Source of the DNA: Metabacillus kandeliae
GTDB taxonomy: Bacteria > Bacillota > Bacilli > Bacillales > Bacillaceae
Assembly: GCF_021166585.1 (NCBI RefSeq)
Contig: NZ_JAJOZE010000001.1
Span: forward strand, 638,062-702,061
DNA: 64,000 nucleotides
Direction: 5' to 3'
Part shown: one piece after another, positions 34,908-44,909 of the stretch
Numbering within the stretch: the stretch's first letter is position 1
Layout of the letters: each line of letters begins with the position of its first letter
Translations under genes and position numbers: made by a program
The notes under the pieces: generated by a model
The model's input: the letters and a program-made list of their open reading frames with translations, nothing else
Databases searched by the model: none
What the model was told of the DNA's origin: nothing

Positions 34908-36457
34908 GTCACGATATTTATGAAAAAATTAATGAGCTGTATGATAAAAGAAGAGAAGTAGAGCTTGGCGGGGGAGACGAACGAATTGATGTGCAGCATG
35001 AAAAAGGAAAGCTGACGGCAAGGGAGCGGATTGATCTTTTAGTTGACAGCGGGTCATTTGTTGAACTGAATCCGTTTCTTGAACATCGCTGCAATGATTT
35101 CGGCCTCCAGGGAAAAAAAGGTCCGGGCGACGGGGTTGTAACAGGATACGGTAAAGTGAACGGACGCCCGATTTATCTATTTTCGCAGGATTTTACGGTT
35201 TTCGGGGGCGCCCTCGGAGAGATGCACGCAAAAAAAATAGCCGCTGTGATGGATTTAGCTGCCAAAAACGGCACCCCTTTTATCGGGCTGAATGACTCCG
35301 GCGGTGCGAGAATTCAGGAAGGTGTGGTATCATTAGATGGCTACGGCCATATTTTTTACCGCAATTCCATCTATTCTGGGGTCATTCCTCAGATTTCAGT
35401 GATTATGGGGCCTTGTGCCGGCGGTGCTGTTTATTCACCGGCAATCACTGATTTTGTGTTTATGGTGGAAAAAACGAGCCAGATGTTTATCACAGGCCCA
35501 AAAGTGATTGAAACCGTCACAGGCGAGAAGATTACGTCTGAGGATCTAGGCGGAGCAAGAGTACATAATAGTATCAGCGGCAACGCGCATTTTTCATCAG
35601 AATCTGAAGAAGAGACGCTCTCTATGGTCAGGCAGCTTCTCAGCTATCTGCCGCAGAACAATGAAGAAAAGCCGCCTATTTCTTACAGCGGGGCAGGCGA
35701 TGATTACAGGCCTGATTTAACTGATATCATTCCTTTTGATTCAAGCCGGCCTTACGATGTAAGAACCGTTATCGAGCAGATCGCTGATGAAGGATCATTT
35801 TTTGAAGTGCATAAGGCGTTTGCCAAGAATATTGTTGTCGGTTTTGCGAGAATCAAAGGGCAGCCTGTCGGCATTGTGTCCAATCAGCCGAAGTATATGG
35901 CGGGCGGGCTTGATATTGATTCCTCTGACAAAGCGGCAAGGTTTATCAGGTTCTGCGATTCTTTCCAGATCCCTCTCATTACGTTTGAAGATGTTTCAGG
36001 CTTTTTTCCGGGGGTTAAACAGGAGCATGGCGGCATCATTCGCCACGGAGCGAAAATTCTGTACGCCTATTCAGAAGCGACAGTTCCCAAAATTACTGTT
36101 ATTCTCAGAAAAGCTTACGGCGGCGCTTATGTAGCCCTGAACAGCAAATCAATCGGAGCGGATCTTGTGTATGCCTGGCCAAATGCAGAAATTGCCGTGA
36201 TGGGGCCTCAGGGGGCAGCAAATATTATTTTTGCGAAAGAAATTCAGGCGAGCGATGATCCTGAAGCTACGAGAGCGAAGAAAATTGAAGAGTACAGAGA
36301 AAAGTTTGCCAACCCTTATGTAGCCGCGAGCCAGGGCATGGTAGACGATGTGATTGATCCGAGAGAAACAAGAGTCAAGCTCGTCCAGGCTCTTGAAATG
36401 CTCAGCACGAAGAAGGAAGAGCGCCCATATAAAAAACATGGGAATATTCCTCTCTAA
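34904..36457 (+). CDS. yqjD: Propionyl/acyl-CoA carboxylase, carboxyltransferase subunit
   Basis: The biotin-dependent carboxyltransferase that moves CO2 from carboxybiotin to propionyl- or another acyl-CoA (517 residues). It has the two crotonase-fold halves, with LNDSGGARIQEGV and GPCAGGAVYSPAITDF in the first and GIVSNQPKYMAGGLDIDSS and RKAYGGAYVALNSK in the second. No biotin carboxylase or carrier gene lies beside it, so the partner subunit must be elsewhere. The start is TTG at 34904, coupled to mce. Confidence 0.93.
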   Translation: MSHDIYEKINELYDKRREVELGGGDERIDVQHEKGKLTARERIDLLVDSGSFVELNPFLEHRCNDFGLQGKKGPGDGVVTGYGKVNGRPIYLFSQDFTVFGGALGEMHAKKIAAVMDLAAKNGTPFIGLNDSGGARIQEGVVSLDGYGHIFYRNSIYSGVIPQISVIMGPCAGGAVYSPAITDFVFMVEKTSQMFITGPKVIETVTGEKITSEDLGGARVHNSISGNAHFSSESEEETLSMVRQLLSYLPQNNEEKPPISYSGAGDDYRPDLTDIIPFDSSRPYDVRTVIEQIADEGSFFEVHKAFAKNIVVGFARIKGQPVGIVSNQPKYMAGGLDIDSSDKAARFIRFCDSFQIPLITFEDVSGFFPGVKQEHGGIIRHGAKILYAYSEATVPKITVILRKAYGGAYVALNSKSIGADLVYAWPNAEIAVMGPQGAANIIFAKEIQASDDPEATRAKKIEEYREKFANPYVAASQGMVDDVIDPRETRVKLVQALEMLSTKKEERPYKKHGNIPL

Positions 36458-36486
36458 GCAGGAAAAGAAAAAAGGAGGCAGCAGCA

Positions 36487-37608
36487 ATGGTAAATAAGGA
36501 CCGCATTGTAGAAGAGTTTTTGGAACTGGTGCAAATCGATTCTGAAACAGGAGACGAAGGAGCCATATCCAAAGTATTGAAAGAGAAATTTTCTTCCCTT
36601 GGATTAAAGGTTGAAGAAGACGATACAACAAGCATTACAGGCCATGGCGCTGGAAATCTTATTTGTACACTTGAAGGTACAAAAGAGGGCGCTGAAACCA
36701 TTTATTTTACCTCCCATATGGATACAGTTGTACCGGGTAAAGGCATTAAACCATCCATCAAGGACGGTTATATTGTGTCAGACGGCACGACCATTCTTGG
36801 TGCAGACGATAAAACAGGCCTGGCAGCCATGTTTGAAGCCATCCGCCTGTTAAAAGAAAACAATATCCCGCACGGCAAACTTGAATTTGTCATTACTGTA
36901 GGAGAAGAGTCAGGACTGGTAGGGGCTAAAGCACTTGATCCTTCTAAAATGACAGCGAAATATGGATATGCTTTGGACAGTGATGGGAAAGTCGGCGATA
37001 TTATCGTCGCTGCTCCAACCCAGGCAAAAATTAAAGCCATTATCCATGGCAAAACAGCACATGCAGGTGTTGCCCCTGAAAAAGGCATCTCCGCAATAAC
37101 AGTCGCAGCAAAAGCTGTGGCACGCATGCCGCTTGGAAGAATTGACGAGGAAACGACAGCGAATATCGGCCGTTTTGAAGGCGGTACACAAACGAATATC
37201 GTTTCTGACAGAGTGGATATTCTGGCAGAAGCCCGTTCTCTTGATCCGAACAAAATGGAAGCTCAGGCTGCCAAAATGAAAGATGCCTTCGAGTCTGCAG
37301 CTGAAGAAATGGGTGCCCGTGCAGCGGTAGAAATTCAAGTGATGTATCCAGGCTTTAAATTCGCAGAAGGAGATCAGGTTGTTGAGGTGGCGAAGCGCGC
37401 TGCAGCGAAGATCGGCAGGGAAAGCAGACTGCTGGCAAGCGGCGGCGGCAGCGACGGCAACGTGATCGCCGGCAATGGCGTCCCAACTGTGATACTTGCA
37501 GTCGGATATGAGGAAATTCACACAACGAGCGAAAGAATGCCTGTAGAAGAATTGGTAAAAACAGCTGAAATGGTTGTGGCAGTTATTGAAGAGGCCGCAG
37601 GAAACTAA
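36487..37608 (+). CDS. yqjE: M20 family metallopeptidase (peptidase T-like, YqjE)
   Basis: A 373-residue zinc dipeptidase/tripeptidase-like enzyme. Metal-binding residues are visible in FTSHMDTV (His and Asp), LGADDKTGLAAM (bridging Asp), GEESGLVGAK (catalytic Glu pair) and the C-terminal histidine in EIHTTSER. The dimerisation lid domain is about residues 180-295. AAAGGAGG precedes the ATG, and the gene is 29 bases from yqjD, so it is probably in the mce operon. A clear terminator follows. Confidence 0.92.
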   Translation: MVNKDRIVEEFLELVQIDSETGDEGAISKVLKEKFSSLGLKVEEDDTTSITGHGAGNLICTLEGTKEGAETIYFTSHMDTVVPGKGIKPSIKDGYIVSDGTTILGADDKTGLAAMFEAIRLLKENNIPHGKLEFVITVGEESGLVGAKALDPSKMTAKYGYALDSDGKVGDIIVAAPTQAKIKAIIHGKTAHAGVAPEKGISAITVAAKAVARMPLGRIDEETTANIGRFEGGTQTNIVSDRVDILAEARSLDPNKMEAQAAKMKDAFESAAEEMGARAAVEIQVMYPGFKFAEGDQVVEVAKRAAAKIGRESRLLASGGGSDGNVIAGNGVPTVILAVGYEEIHTTSERMPVEELVKTAEMVVAVIEEAAGN

Positions 37609-37610
37609 AA

Positions 37611-37640
37611 AAAGAGAACCCCGGGAAACCGGGGTTTTTC
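37611..37640 (+). terminator. Terminator of mce-yqjD-yqjE
   Basis: GAACCCCGG / CCGGGGTTTTT with a short GAAA loop. Confidence 0.9.
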
Positions 37641-37737
37641 AGATGCTAAATAGCCTTAGCTGCTGCATGTGAGTGTCAGTACGGCACGCAAAATGGTAAG
37701 ATGAAAGGATAGAATGAAAGCCTGTAAAGGTGTGACA

Positions 37738-38985
37738 ATGATGAACGGCATTCAAAACAGCAAGGGAAGAATCCTTTTTCATATTGATATGAACAGTTTT
37801 TACGCTTCGGTTGAAATGGCCTTTGATCCCGAGTTGAAAGGCAAGCCGATTGCGATAGCAGGCAATCCGGAGGAACGGAAGGGCATTATTGTGACTTGTT
37901 CCTACGAAGCAAGAGCATATGGCGTCAAAACGACCATGCCGCTCTGGCAGGCAAAAAAGCTATGTCCGTCACTTATTATCAAAAGGCCGAATTTTGACCG
38001 CTACCGTCAAGCATCAAGAGCGATGTTTGATATCCTCAGAGAAATTACTCCAATCGTTGAACCTGTTTCCATTGATGAAGGCTATATGGACTTAACAGAT
38101 GCTGCTAATGGAAAAAATCCGGTTGAAATCGCCCGGAAGCTCCAGGAACGCCTGATGGGCGAACTGCTTCTGCCCTCAAGCATCGGCATTGCGCCGAATA
38201 AGTTTCTTGCAAAAATGGCCTCTAATATGAAGAAGCCTTTGGGCATAACCGTTTTAAGAAAACGGGAACTGAAGGAAAAGCTTTGGCCGCTGCCAATTGA
38301 AGAAATGCACGGGGTCGGAAATAAAACAGCTGAAAAGCTGAAGGGCATCGGCATAACAACGATCGATGATCTGGCTCATTTTGATACGGCAGCTCTTAAA
38401 TCTCTTCTCGGCATTAACGGAGAAAGACTGAATAAAAGAGCGAATGGGATTGATGACAGACCTGTTGATCCGGAATCCATCAATGAGTTTAAAAGTGTCG
38501 GCCACTCAGCGACCCTTCCAAGAAATACAGACAATCCTGCTGAGCTTGATCAAGTTTTAAAGAGTCTTGCTGAATCAGTCGCAAACAGGATGAAAAGGAA
38601 AGAGGTTTTAGCCTCCAAGCTGACAGTTATGATCCGCTACAGCAATATGGCTACTTTCACAAGAGGGAGAAAGCTTGCCAATCCTGCTGGAGATGCCGGC
38701 GATATTTTTGAACAGGCAAGACGAATATTCTATCAGAATTGGACAGAAGAGCCGATCAGGCTGCTCGGCATTACAGGCTCCGATTTATTAGAGAGGAAGG
38801 AAGCCTTTAAACAGCTCGATTTATTCAGCTTTGAAGAAGATGCTAAAAAAGAGCCGCTGTATTCTGTTATTGATCAAATCAATGCCAAATACGGCGATCA
38901 GGCAATCAGGCACGGCACAGCTGGAAAGAGAGAGTCCGATTCTGCAAAAGGGACGAGCTTTAACAAAGACTTTCTTCGTGAATAG
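37738..38985 (+). CDS. polY1: DNA polymerase IV (Y family, YqjH/PolY1)
   Basis: An error-prone translesion polymerase of about 415 residues. Catalytic carboxylates are in ILFHIDMNSFYASVE and PVSIDEGYMDL, with the little finger domain at about 240-350. The C terminus has the beta-clamp motif QLDLF. The ATG pair at 37738 and 37741 follows AAAGGTG; the ATG at 37714 with AAAGG five bases upstream is an alternative. No LexA box is visible upstream, in contrast with yqjW at 58.8 kb, so expression is probably not SOS-dependent. Confidence 0.94.
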   Translation: MMNGIQNSKGRILFHIDMNSFYASVEMAFDPELKGKPIAIAGNPEERKGIIVTCSYEARAYGVKTTMPLWQAKKLCPSLIIKRPNFDRYRQASRAMFDILREITPIVEPVSIDEGYMDLTDAANGKNPVEIARKLQERLMGELLLPSSIGIAPNKFLAKMASNMKKPLGITVLRKRELKEKLWPLPIEEMHGVGNKTAEKLKGIGITTIDDLAHFDTAALKSLLGINGERLNKRANGIDDRPVDPESINEFKSVGHSATLPRNTDNPAELDQVLKSLAESVANRMKRKEVLASKLTVMIRYSNMATFTRGRKLANPAGDAGDIFEQARRIFYQNWTEEPIRLLGITGSDLLERKEAFKQLDLFSFEEDAKKEPLYSVIDQINAKYGDQAIRHGTAGKRESDSAKGTSFNKDFLRE

Positions 38986-39072
38986 CCCGATTGTATTGCT
39001 TGAAACATAAAGAGCAAATATGATATTTTCAAGACGGAAAAAGACGAAACTGAATCAGAAGGGATGTTGGCT

Positions 39073-40488
<1,416 letters not shown>

Positions 40489-40524
40489 AAACGGAACTTT
40501 TATCAAGGCTTCTTCGTATAGGAA

Positions 40525-40560
40525 ATGCCCCTGTCAAGGAACAGGGGTATTTTGTTTTTT
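40525..40560 (+). terminator. Terminator after gndA
   Basis: CCCCTGT / ACAGGGG (40528-40534 and 40541-40547) followed by ATTTTGTTTTTT. Confidence 0.85.
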
Positions 40561-40655
40561 AAAATTTTGGTTTCGAAATGAGCAACGAGAGGAATAAAAA
40601 TATTGACTTTTCCTTAAAAAAGAATGATTTTATCAATGATATGGAGTGGATAGTG

Positions 40656-41507
40656 ATGGCTGGAATTCTTCTTGCTTTGGCAGGGGCAGCAGCATGGGGC
40701 AGTGTGCTTCTGATCTGCATGAGAATCGGGGGAAACCCGCAGAGCCAGATGTTTGGAATATCAATTGGAACGATCTTGCTTTCTTTGTGTCTTTTTTTCT
40801 ATCAAACACCCTTAATGAATAATGTCACATGGGTGCTCGGATTCGTCTCAGGCTTCGCTCTTGCTATCGGCCTTTATAACCAGCTCATATCAGCAAGACT
40901 CATCGGTGTATCAAAGTCAGTGCCTTTTATAGCAGGTGTACAGCTGCTTGGAGCAGCAGCCTGCAGTGTGATTATTCTGAAGGAATGGAGCTCGCTGTAC
41001 AGTCTTGCTCTTGGCATGATTGCTATTATCTTAATTATTGTCGGTTTAGTATTTATTCTTTTATGGACGAGCACAACCGTGAAAAAAGAGCGTTTCAGCA
41101 GGGCCTGGGTGAAAATGCTGCTGTCAGCCCTCGGCTTTATCGGGTATTTTGGCATCAGCAATGTATTTGATATTGACGGCTGGGGTGCCATGCTGCCAAT
41201 GGCTCTTGGATTGTTTGCAGGCACATGCATGCTGGCATTTAGGAAAAAGCCAAAATTTGCAGATACACTGCGCAACATGGTGTCTGGAGCTGTCTTTTCA
41301 ATCGGAAGCCTTTGCTTTCTCTTTTCGCTCTCGATTCTAGGAGCAGGGCCAAGCTTTTCTGTGTCACAGGTGTGGGTTGCCCTCTCGACAGCAGGAGGCC
41401 TCTACCTCTTAAAAGAAAAATCTACAAGAAAGCAGGCAGCGTTTCTGCTGCTCAGCAGTGTGCTGATTGTTGCTGGCGGTGTAGCACTTGGATATTCGAA
41501 GGGATAG
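40656..41507 (+). CDS. GRP-family sugar transporter (GlcU/RbsU-like)
   Basis: A 283-residue membrane protein with ten hydrophobic segments in the 5+5 pattern of the drug/metabolite transporter superfamily. The layout and segments such as AGAAAWGSVLLICMRIGGNP, VSKSVPFIAGVQLLG and FSVSQVWVALSTAGGLY match the glucose/ribose uptake (GRP) family best. The ATG at 40656 has GGAG nine bases upstream. An in-frame extension to 40578 would add a 26-residue polar leader with no ribosome binding site. The actual sugar is unknown. Confidence 0.82.
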   Translation: MAGILLALAGAAAWGSVLLICMRIGGNPQSQMFGISIGTILLSLCLFFYQTPLMNNVTWVLGFVSGFALAIGLYNQLISARLIGVSKSVPFIAGVQLLGAAACSVIILKEWSSLYSLALGMIAIILIIVGLVFILLWTSTTVKKERFSRAWVKMLLSALGFIGYFGISNVFDIDGWGAMLPMALGLFAGTCMLAFRKKPKFADTLRNMVSGAVFSIGSLCFLFSLSILGAGPSFSVSQVWVALSTAGGLYLLKEKSTRKQAAFLLLSSVLIVAGGVALGYSKG

Positions 41508-41516
41508 AAGCAATAT

Positions 41517-41558
41517 AGCTGATCTTTTCAGAAAACTCTGAAGGGATCAGCTTTTTTT
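41517..41558 (+). terminator. Terminator after the sugar transporter gene
   Basis: AGCTGATC / GATCAGCT with an internal TTCAGA / TCTGAA helix and TTTTTTT tail. Confidence 0.9.
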
Positions 41559-41600
41559 GCTGAGCCGGAATAGGCTGGAAATAGGACGGAGGAATGGACA

Positions 41601-42155
41601 TTGGAAAGCAATTTCATCAAATTGAGAGAATTTCAGGAGCAGGACTGGCAGGAGGTACACCGTTATGCTTCTAATCCCGTTGTATCCCAATATCAGCCTT
41701 GGGGGCCAAACACTGAGGAGGAAACAAAAGCGTTTATTGCTGATTGTTTAACAGATCAGGAGACTTTCCCGAGAAAGCGGTGTGTGTTTGCCATAACCTC
41801 TCAAGAAAAGGTAATCGGAGCAGGAGAGTTTCAAATAAATGATTTTACGAATGAGGAAGGCGAAATCGGCTTTGTTGTTCATCCTGATTACTGGGGAAAA
41901 GGAATCGCTTCAGAGACTGCAAAGAAATTGCTGCAATTTGGCTTTTGCGAATTCCAAATGCACCGGATTTTTGCTACATGCGATCCGAGAAACCTGGCGT
42001 CTGCAAGAGTGCTCAAAAAAGCAGGCATGAAGCAGGAGGGACTGCTCAGGGAGAACATAAAGCTTAAGAGCGGCTGGCGGGACTCGCTGATCTTCAGTAT
42101 GCTGAAAAAGGAGTGGGAAGCGAGTGAAGATTTTAAAAAGCAGCAGGGTTTTTAA
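41601..42155 (+). CDS. GNAT acetyltransferase (RimJ/RimL type)
   Basis: A 184-residue N-acetyltransferase. The acetyl-CoA site appears as FVVHPDYWGKGIASETAKKL (the Q/RxxGxG/A-like loop), and the RimL-type HRIFATCDPRNLASARVLKKAG follows. The start is TTG at 41601, eight bases from GGAGG. The substrate could be a ribosomal protein N terminus or a small molecule. The terminator overlaps the stop codon. Confidence 0.9.
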   Translation: MESNFIKLREFQEQDWQEVHRYASNPVVSQYQPWGPNTEEETKAFIADCLTDQETFPRKRCVFAITSQEKVIGAGEFQINDFTNEEGEIGFVVHPDYWGKGIASETAKKLLQFGFCEFQMHRIFATCDPRNLASARVLKKAGMKQEGLLRENIKLKSGWRDSLIFSMLKKEWEASEDFKKQQGF

Positions 42156-42178
42156 AACCTCCTGCTGTTTTTTTTTTG
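42137..42178 (+). terminator. Terminator after the acetyltransferase gene
   Basis: CAGCAGG / CCTGCTG extended by TTTT/AAAA inner pairs, followed by ten T. Confidence 0.9.
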
Positions 42179-42184
42179 AAAAAT

Positions 42185-42213
42185 GAGGAAAAAAGTTAAG
42201 CTGCCCCGTCTAA
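42185..42213 (+). promoter_or_regulatory. Possible autoregulated ECF promoter
   Basis: CGTC at 42207-42210 followed by TAAT is typical of the -10 of ECF-dependent promoters. About 16 bases upstream, GAGGAAAA is a weak match to the TGAAAC -35. Self-regulation is usual for such sigma factors. The -35 is not convincing. Confidence 0.35.
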
Positions 42214-42233
42214 TTGATGAAAGGGGGAAAAAA

Positions 42234-42794
42234 ATGAACGCCGGCAAAATGATTTCCTATCCGCCAAAGAATGATGAAGATACTGAAAGGGAAGCCCATC
42301 TTGAAAAAGTTATGAAGGAGTATGGAACAGAGCTTTTAAAGCTTTCTTATTCCTACGTGAAAAACAAAGAAACTGCCAAGGATATCGTCCAATCTGCTTT
42401 TATTTCTTTTTATACTAATCTTACTGGATTTAAAGGCGAATCCTCTCTTAAAACCTGGATTTACCGGATTACCGCGAACAAATGCAAGGATTATTTAAGA
42501 AGTGCCTATGTAAGAAGAGTCTTTCCCATGCAGCATTTGGGAGAATCGGCTTCTGGAAATGGAGCAGATTCTGATCTATTGGAGGAAGAGCTGTCAGAGA
42601 TGCTGAAAAAGCGGGTTTTTCAGCTCCCTGTCAAATACAGAGAGGTCTTGATGCTTCATTATTTTCAAGAACTTTCTGTGCAGGAAATAGCAGAAGTGCT
42701 TCATATCCCTCAAAGTACGGTCAGAACGAGGCTGGAGAGAGCGCGCAAAAAGCTCGCACCTCTTATCAAAGAGGAGGAATTTTTTTATGAGTGA
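42234..42794 (+). CDS. ECF-type RNA polymerase sigma factor
   Basis: A 186-residue sigma-70 family factor with region 2 (LLKLSYSYVKNKETAKDIVQ and FKGESSLKTWIYRITANKCK) and region 4 (LPVKYREVLMLHYFQELSVQ and IPQSTVRTRLERARKKL). Regions 1 and 3 are missing, as in ECF factors. The ATG at 42234 follows AAAGGGGG; the longer frame from 42183 overlaps the possible promoter. It overlaps the next gene by eight bases. It looks like the SigV/YlaC-like group paired with DUF4179 anti-sigma factors, but I would not assign a name. Confidence 0.92.
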   Translation: MNAGKMISYPPKNDEDTEREAHLEKVMKEYGTELLKLSYSYVKNKETAKDIVQSAFISFYTNLTGFKGESSLKTWIYRITANKCKDYLRSAYVRRVFPMQHLGESASGNGADSDLLEEELSEMLKKRVFQLPVKYREVLMLHYFQELSVQEIAEVLHIPQSTVRTRLERARKKLAPLIKEEEFFYE

Positions 42795-44220
42795 AAATAA
42801 TCGGTTTAAAGAGCTGCTTAACAAAACCGAAATAGGAAAAATGACGTTCTCGCAAAAGGACCGGTTAGAAGTAATGAACGCAGTTAGGGAGAAAAGGGAG
42901 CTAAAACCAAAGCAAAACAAAAGAAAAAATCCTGCTGTTATGATGTCAATGATTGCGGCGGCGGCCATTTTGTTTCTATTACTGATGCAATCTCCGCTGA
43001 AAGACGAGATAGAAGGTGCATTTACTAAAAAATCATCCTCCTTGTTCAGTCAGTCATTTGACCCAGGACTTGCAGCAATGAGCAGTCAAAATGATGTGAG
43101 CCAGGTAAATCAATCTTCTGAAAACAGCGGAATAAAGGTTACATTAAAAGAAGTGATGTACGATGGCTATCGATTAGCGATTAGTTATAAAGTACAGTCT
43201 AAAGAGAAATTCGTAGGACGGCTGGACAGTCCCAGATTAAAAGTTAATGGAAAACTAGTTAAGTTTTCTTTTGATCCAAGCAGGGTTGGTGAGTTTAAAG
43301 AAATTAACTCTCAGGAAAAAGTCCATTCCTATAAAGGAATTGCCAGCTTTGTAATCAATGATAAAATCCCTAGTGATTTTAAAGCCACCATCCAATTTTT
43401 TAGTATTCGCAGTAAAAGCGGATTTGTGCTGCCTAATAAACCTGAAGACAGTACAAATGGGAAGTGGGAGTTTACGGTTCCTGTAAAGAAAAGAGGGGAA
43501 GTATATGCCTTCAAGCCTGAAGATAAAGTGAAGGATGGCGTCACTACACTTAGTGTTGACCAAATTATTCTTGCCCCATCTGCTACTGAAATAAGGTTTT
43601 CAAAAGAGGACAAAGGCCGCCGCCTTCCGTTAGTGGAAGCAATGGCATATAGGGTATTGGATGATAAAGGAAATTTGCTTGCCGGGTTTGGAGATAACCA
43701 GGGTTCCGGTGAAGAGAAAAACGGAAATTTTATTTTGCATAGCAAAAGAACCTATGGCCCGCCATCTGGAAAGCCTTCTTATCTAGTTATTCAGCCTTTT
43801 TTGTACGACGGTCCAACTCAAAATGCCAATAAGAATCATACGACAATAAAGAGCATTTCAGATAAGCTGCCAATGACATTCCCGCAGAAAAATGGATCCA
43901 TCGTTGTGAATAAAATTGAAGAATCCAATGATAAGAAACATGTGAAAGTTTATTATGAAGTAAAAGGCGATTTACCTGAGATAAGAGGCAGTGCACTTTA
44001 TTTATTAAAAGGGAAAACCATAAAAAAAGGTGGCACTAATGTTTTGAACGATAATCATTATTTTGAAAATATCAAAAGTGCAGACCGAAATAAAATGGCC
44101 GAATTTAACACAGGCCTTCAAAAAGATTTATATTTAGCAGGCTCTTATGCGAGTCCTGTGCTGTTTAAGGATTTGGAATTGAAAATCCCTATAAAAAGAG
44201 AAGATCTATTAAAGAAATAA
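42787..44220 (+). CDS. Membrane-bound anti-sigma factor, DUF4179-like
   Basis: A 477-residue protein with a short cytosolic N terminus (about 1-50, basic, likely sigma-binding), one membrane helix (PAVMMSMIAAAAILFLLLM, about 49-67), and a large extracytoplasmic part. The outer part has a DUF4179-like beta-rich domain (IKVTLKEVMYDGYRLAISYK onward) and a second domain of the DUF5643 type. The overlap with the sigma gene supports the partner role. What releases the sigma factor is unknown; the large exported part suggests sensing at the envelope. Confidence 0.85.
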   Translation: MSENNRFKELLNKTEIGKMTFSQKDRLEVMNAVREKRELKPKQNKRKNPAVMMSMIAAAAILFLLLMQSPLKDEIEGAFTKKSSSLFSQSFDPGLAAMSSQNDVSQVNQSSENSGIKVTLKEVMYDGYRLAISYKVQSKEKFVGRLDSPRLKVNGKLVKFSFDPSRVGEFKEINSQEKVHSYKGIASFVINDKIPSDFKATIQFFSIRSKSGFVLPNKPEDSTNGKWEFTVPVKKRGEVYAFKPEDKVKDGVTTLSVDQIILAPSATEIRFSKEDKGRRLPLVEAMAYRVLDDKGNLLAGFGDNQGSGEEKNGNFILHSKRTYGPPSGKPSYLVIQPFLYDGPTQNANKNHTTIKSISDKLPMTFPQKNGSIVVNKIEESNDKKHVKVYYEVKGDLPEIRGSALYLLKGKTIKKGGTNVLNDNHYFENIKSADRNKMAEFNTGLQKDLYLAGSYASPVLFKDLELKIPIKREDLLKK

Positions 44221-44225
44221 AATAA

Positions 44226-44251
44226 AAACCCGGCCTCTGCCGGGTTTTTGT
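44226..44251. terminator. Shared terminator between the anti-sigma and cyclase genes
   Basis: AAAACCCGGC / GCCGGGTTTT with a four-base loop and T or A tracts on both sides, between two convergent genes. Confidence 0.9.
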
Positions 44252-44252
44252 C

Positions 44253-44879
44253 TTAGTTTGCAGAAAGTCCTTCAAACAGCAGAATACGTGCAGGCGCTGC
44301 GTCTTTGCCGAGTATTCTCAGCGGTGCAGCCACCATGAAGTATTCGCCTTCTGGAGCGTCTTTCAGCCTTAAGCCTTCAATGATAATGATTTCATGCTTG
44401 AAAAGAGTTTTGTGCGTTGGATGGCCTTCCTGGCTTCTTTCAATGCCAAGGCCGTCAATGCCAACGCCTCTGATGCCGATTTCGCTTAAGTAAACAGCTG
44501 CGTCTTCAGCTAAAAAGATAAATTCAAAATTGAATTCGTCTTCTAAAGAGTTTTTTGTTTTGAATAAAACAAAATCTCCCTTTTGAATGTCAAAGTGTTC
44601 GATATCTTTTTTCTGAATTTTATCTGTCACATTCACTACATCAAAAACCTTCGCTTTTCCGACAAGGTCGTCAAGTGAAATGGATTCCATTGTTTCTCCT
44701 TCAACAATCATGTGAAGGGGAGAATCAACATGTGTCCCTGTATGAAGATCCATGCTGATGCGTGATTCTGTGACATAGCCGTTTGTCACGGTGTTTAATT
44801 CCGGCTGTTTTTCCGGTTTGTTTTTGTAAACGGGCATGCCTTCAAAAATTGGTGCTGAAACATCATACATTTTCATCAT
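44253..44879 (-). CDS. Cyclase-family metal hydrolase (arylformamidase-like)
   Basis: A 208-residue protein of the cyclase/KynB/isatin hydrolase fold. The metal-binding motif is HTGTHVDSPLH (residues about 46-56), with DGLGIERSQEGHPTHKTLF later. Family members hydrolyse N-formylkynurenine, isatin or similar amides, and there is no kynurenine gene nearby, so the substrate is open. AAAGGAG precedes the ATG at 44879. It follows zwf by 30 bases on the same strand and is probably co-transcribed with it. Confidence 0.88.
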   Translation of the reverse strand: MMKMYDVSAPIFEGMPVYKNKPEKQPELNTVTNGYVTESRISMDLHTGTHVDSPLHMIVEGETMESISLDDLVGKAKVFDVVNVTDKIQKKDIEHFDIQKGDFVLFKTKNSLEDEFNFEFIFLAEDAAVYLSEIGIRGVGIDGLGIERSQEGHPTHKTLFKHEIIIIEGLRLKDAPEGEYFMVAAPLRILGKDAAPARILLFEGLSAN

Positions 44880-44909
44880 TATTTCTCCTTTTAGCCAAGT
44901 AAGATATCG

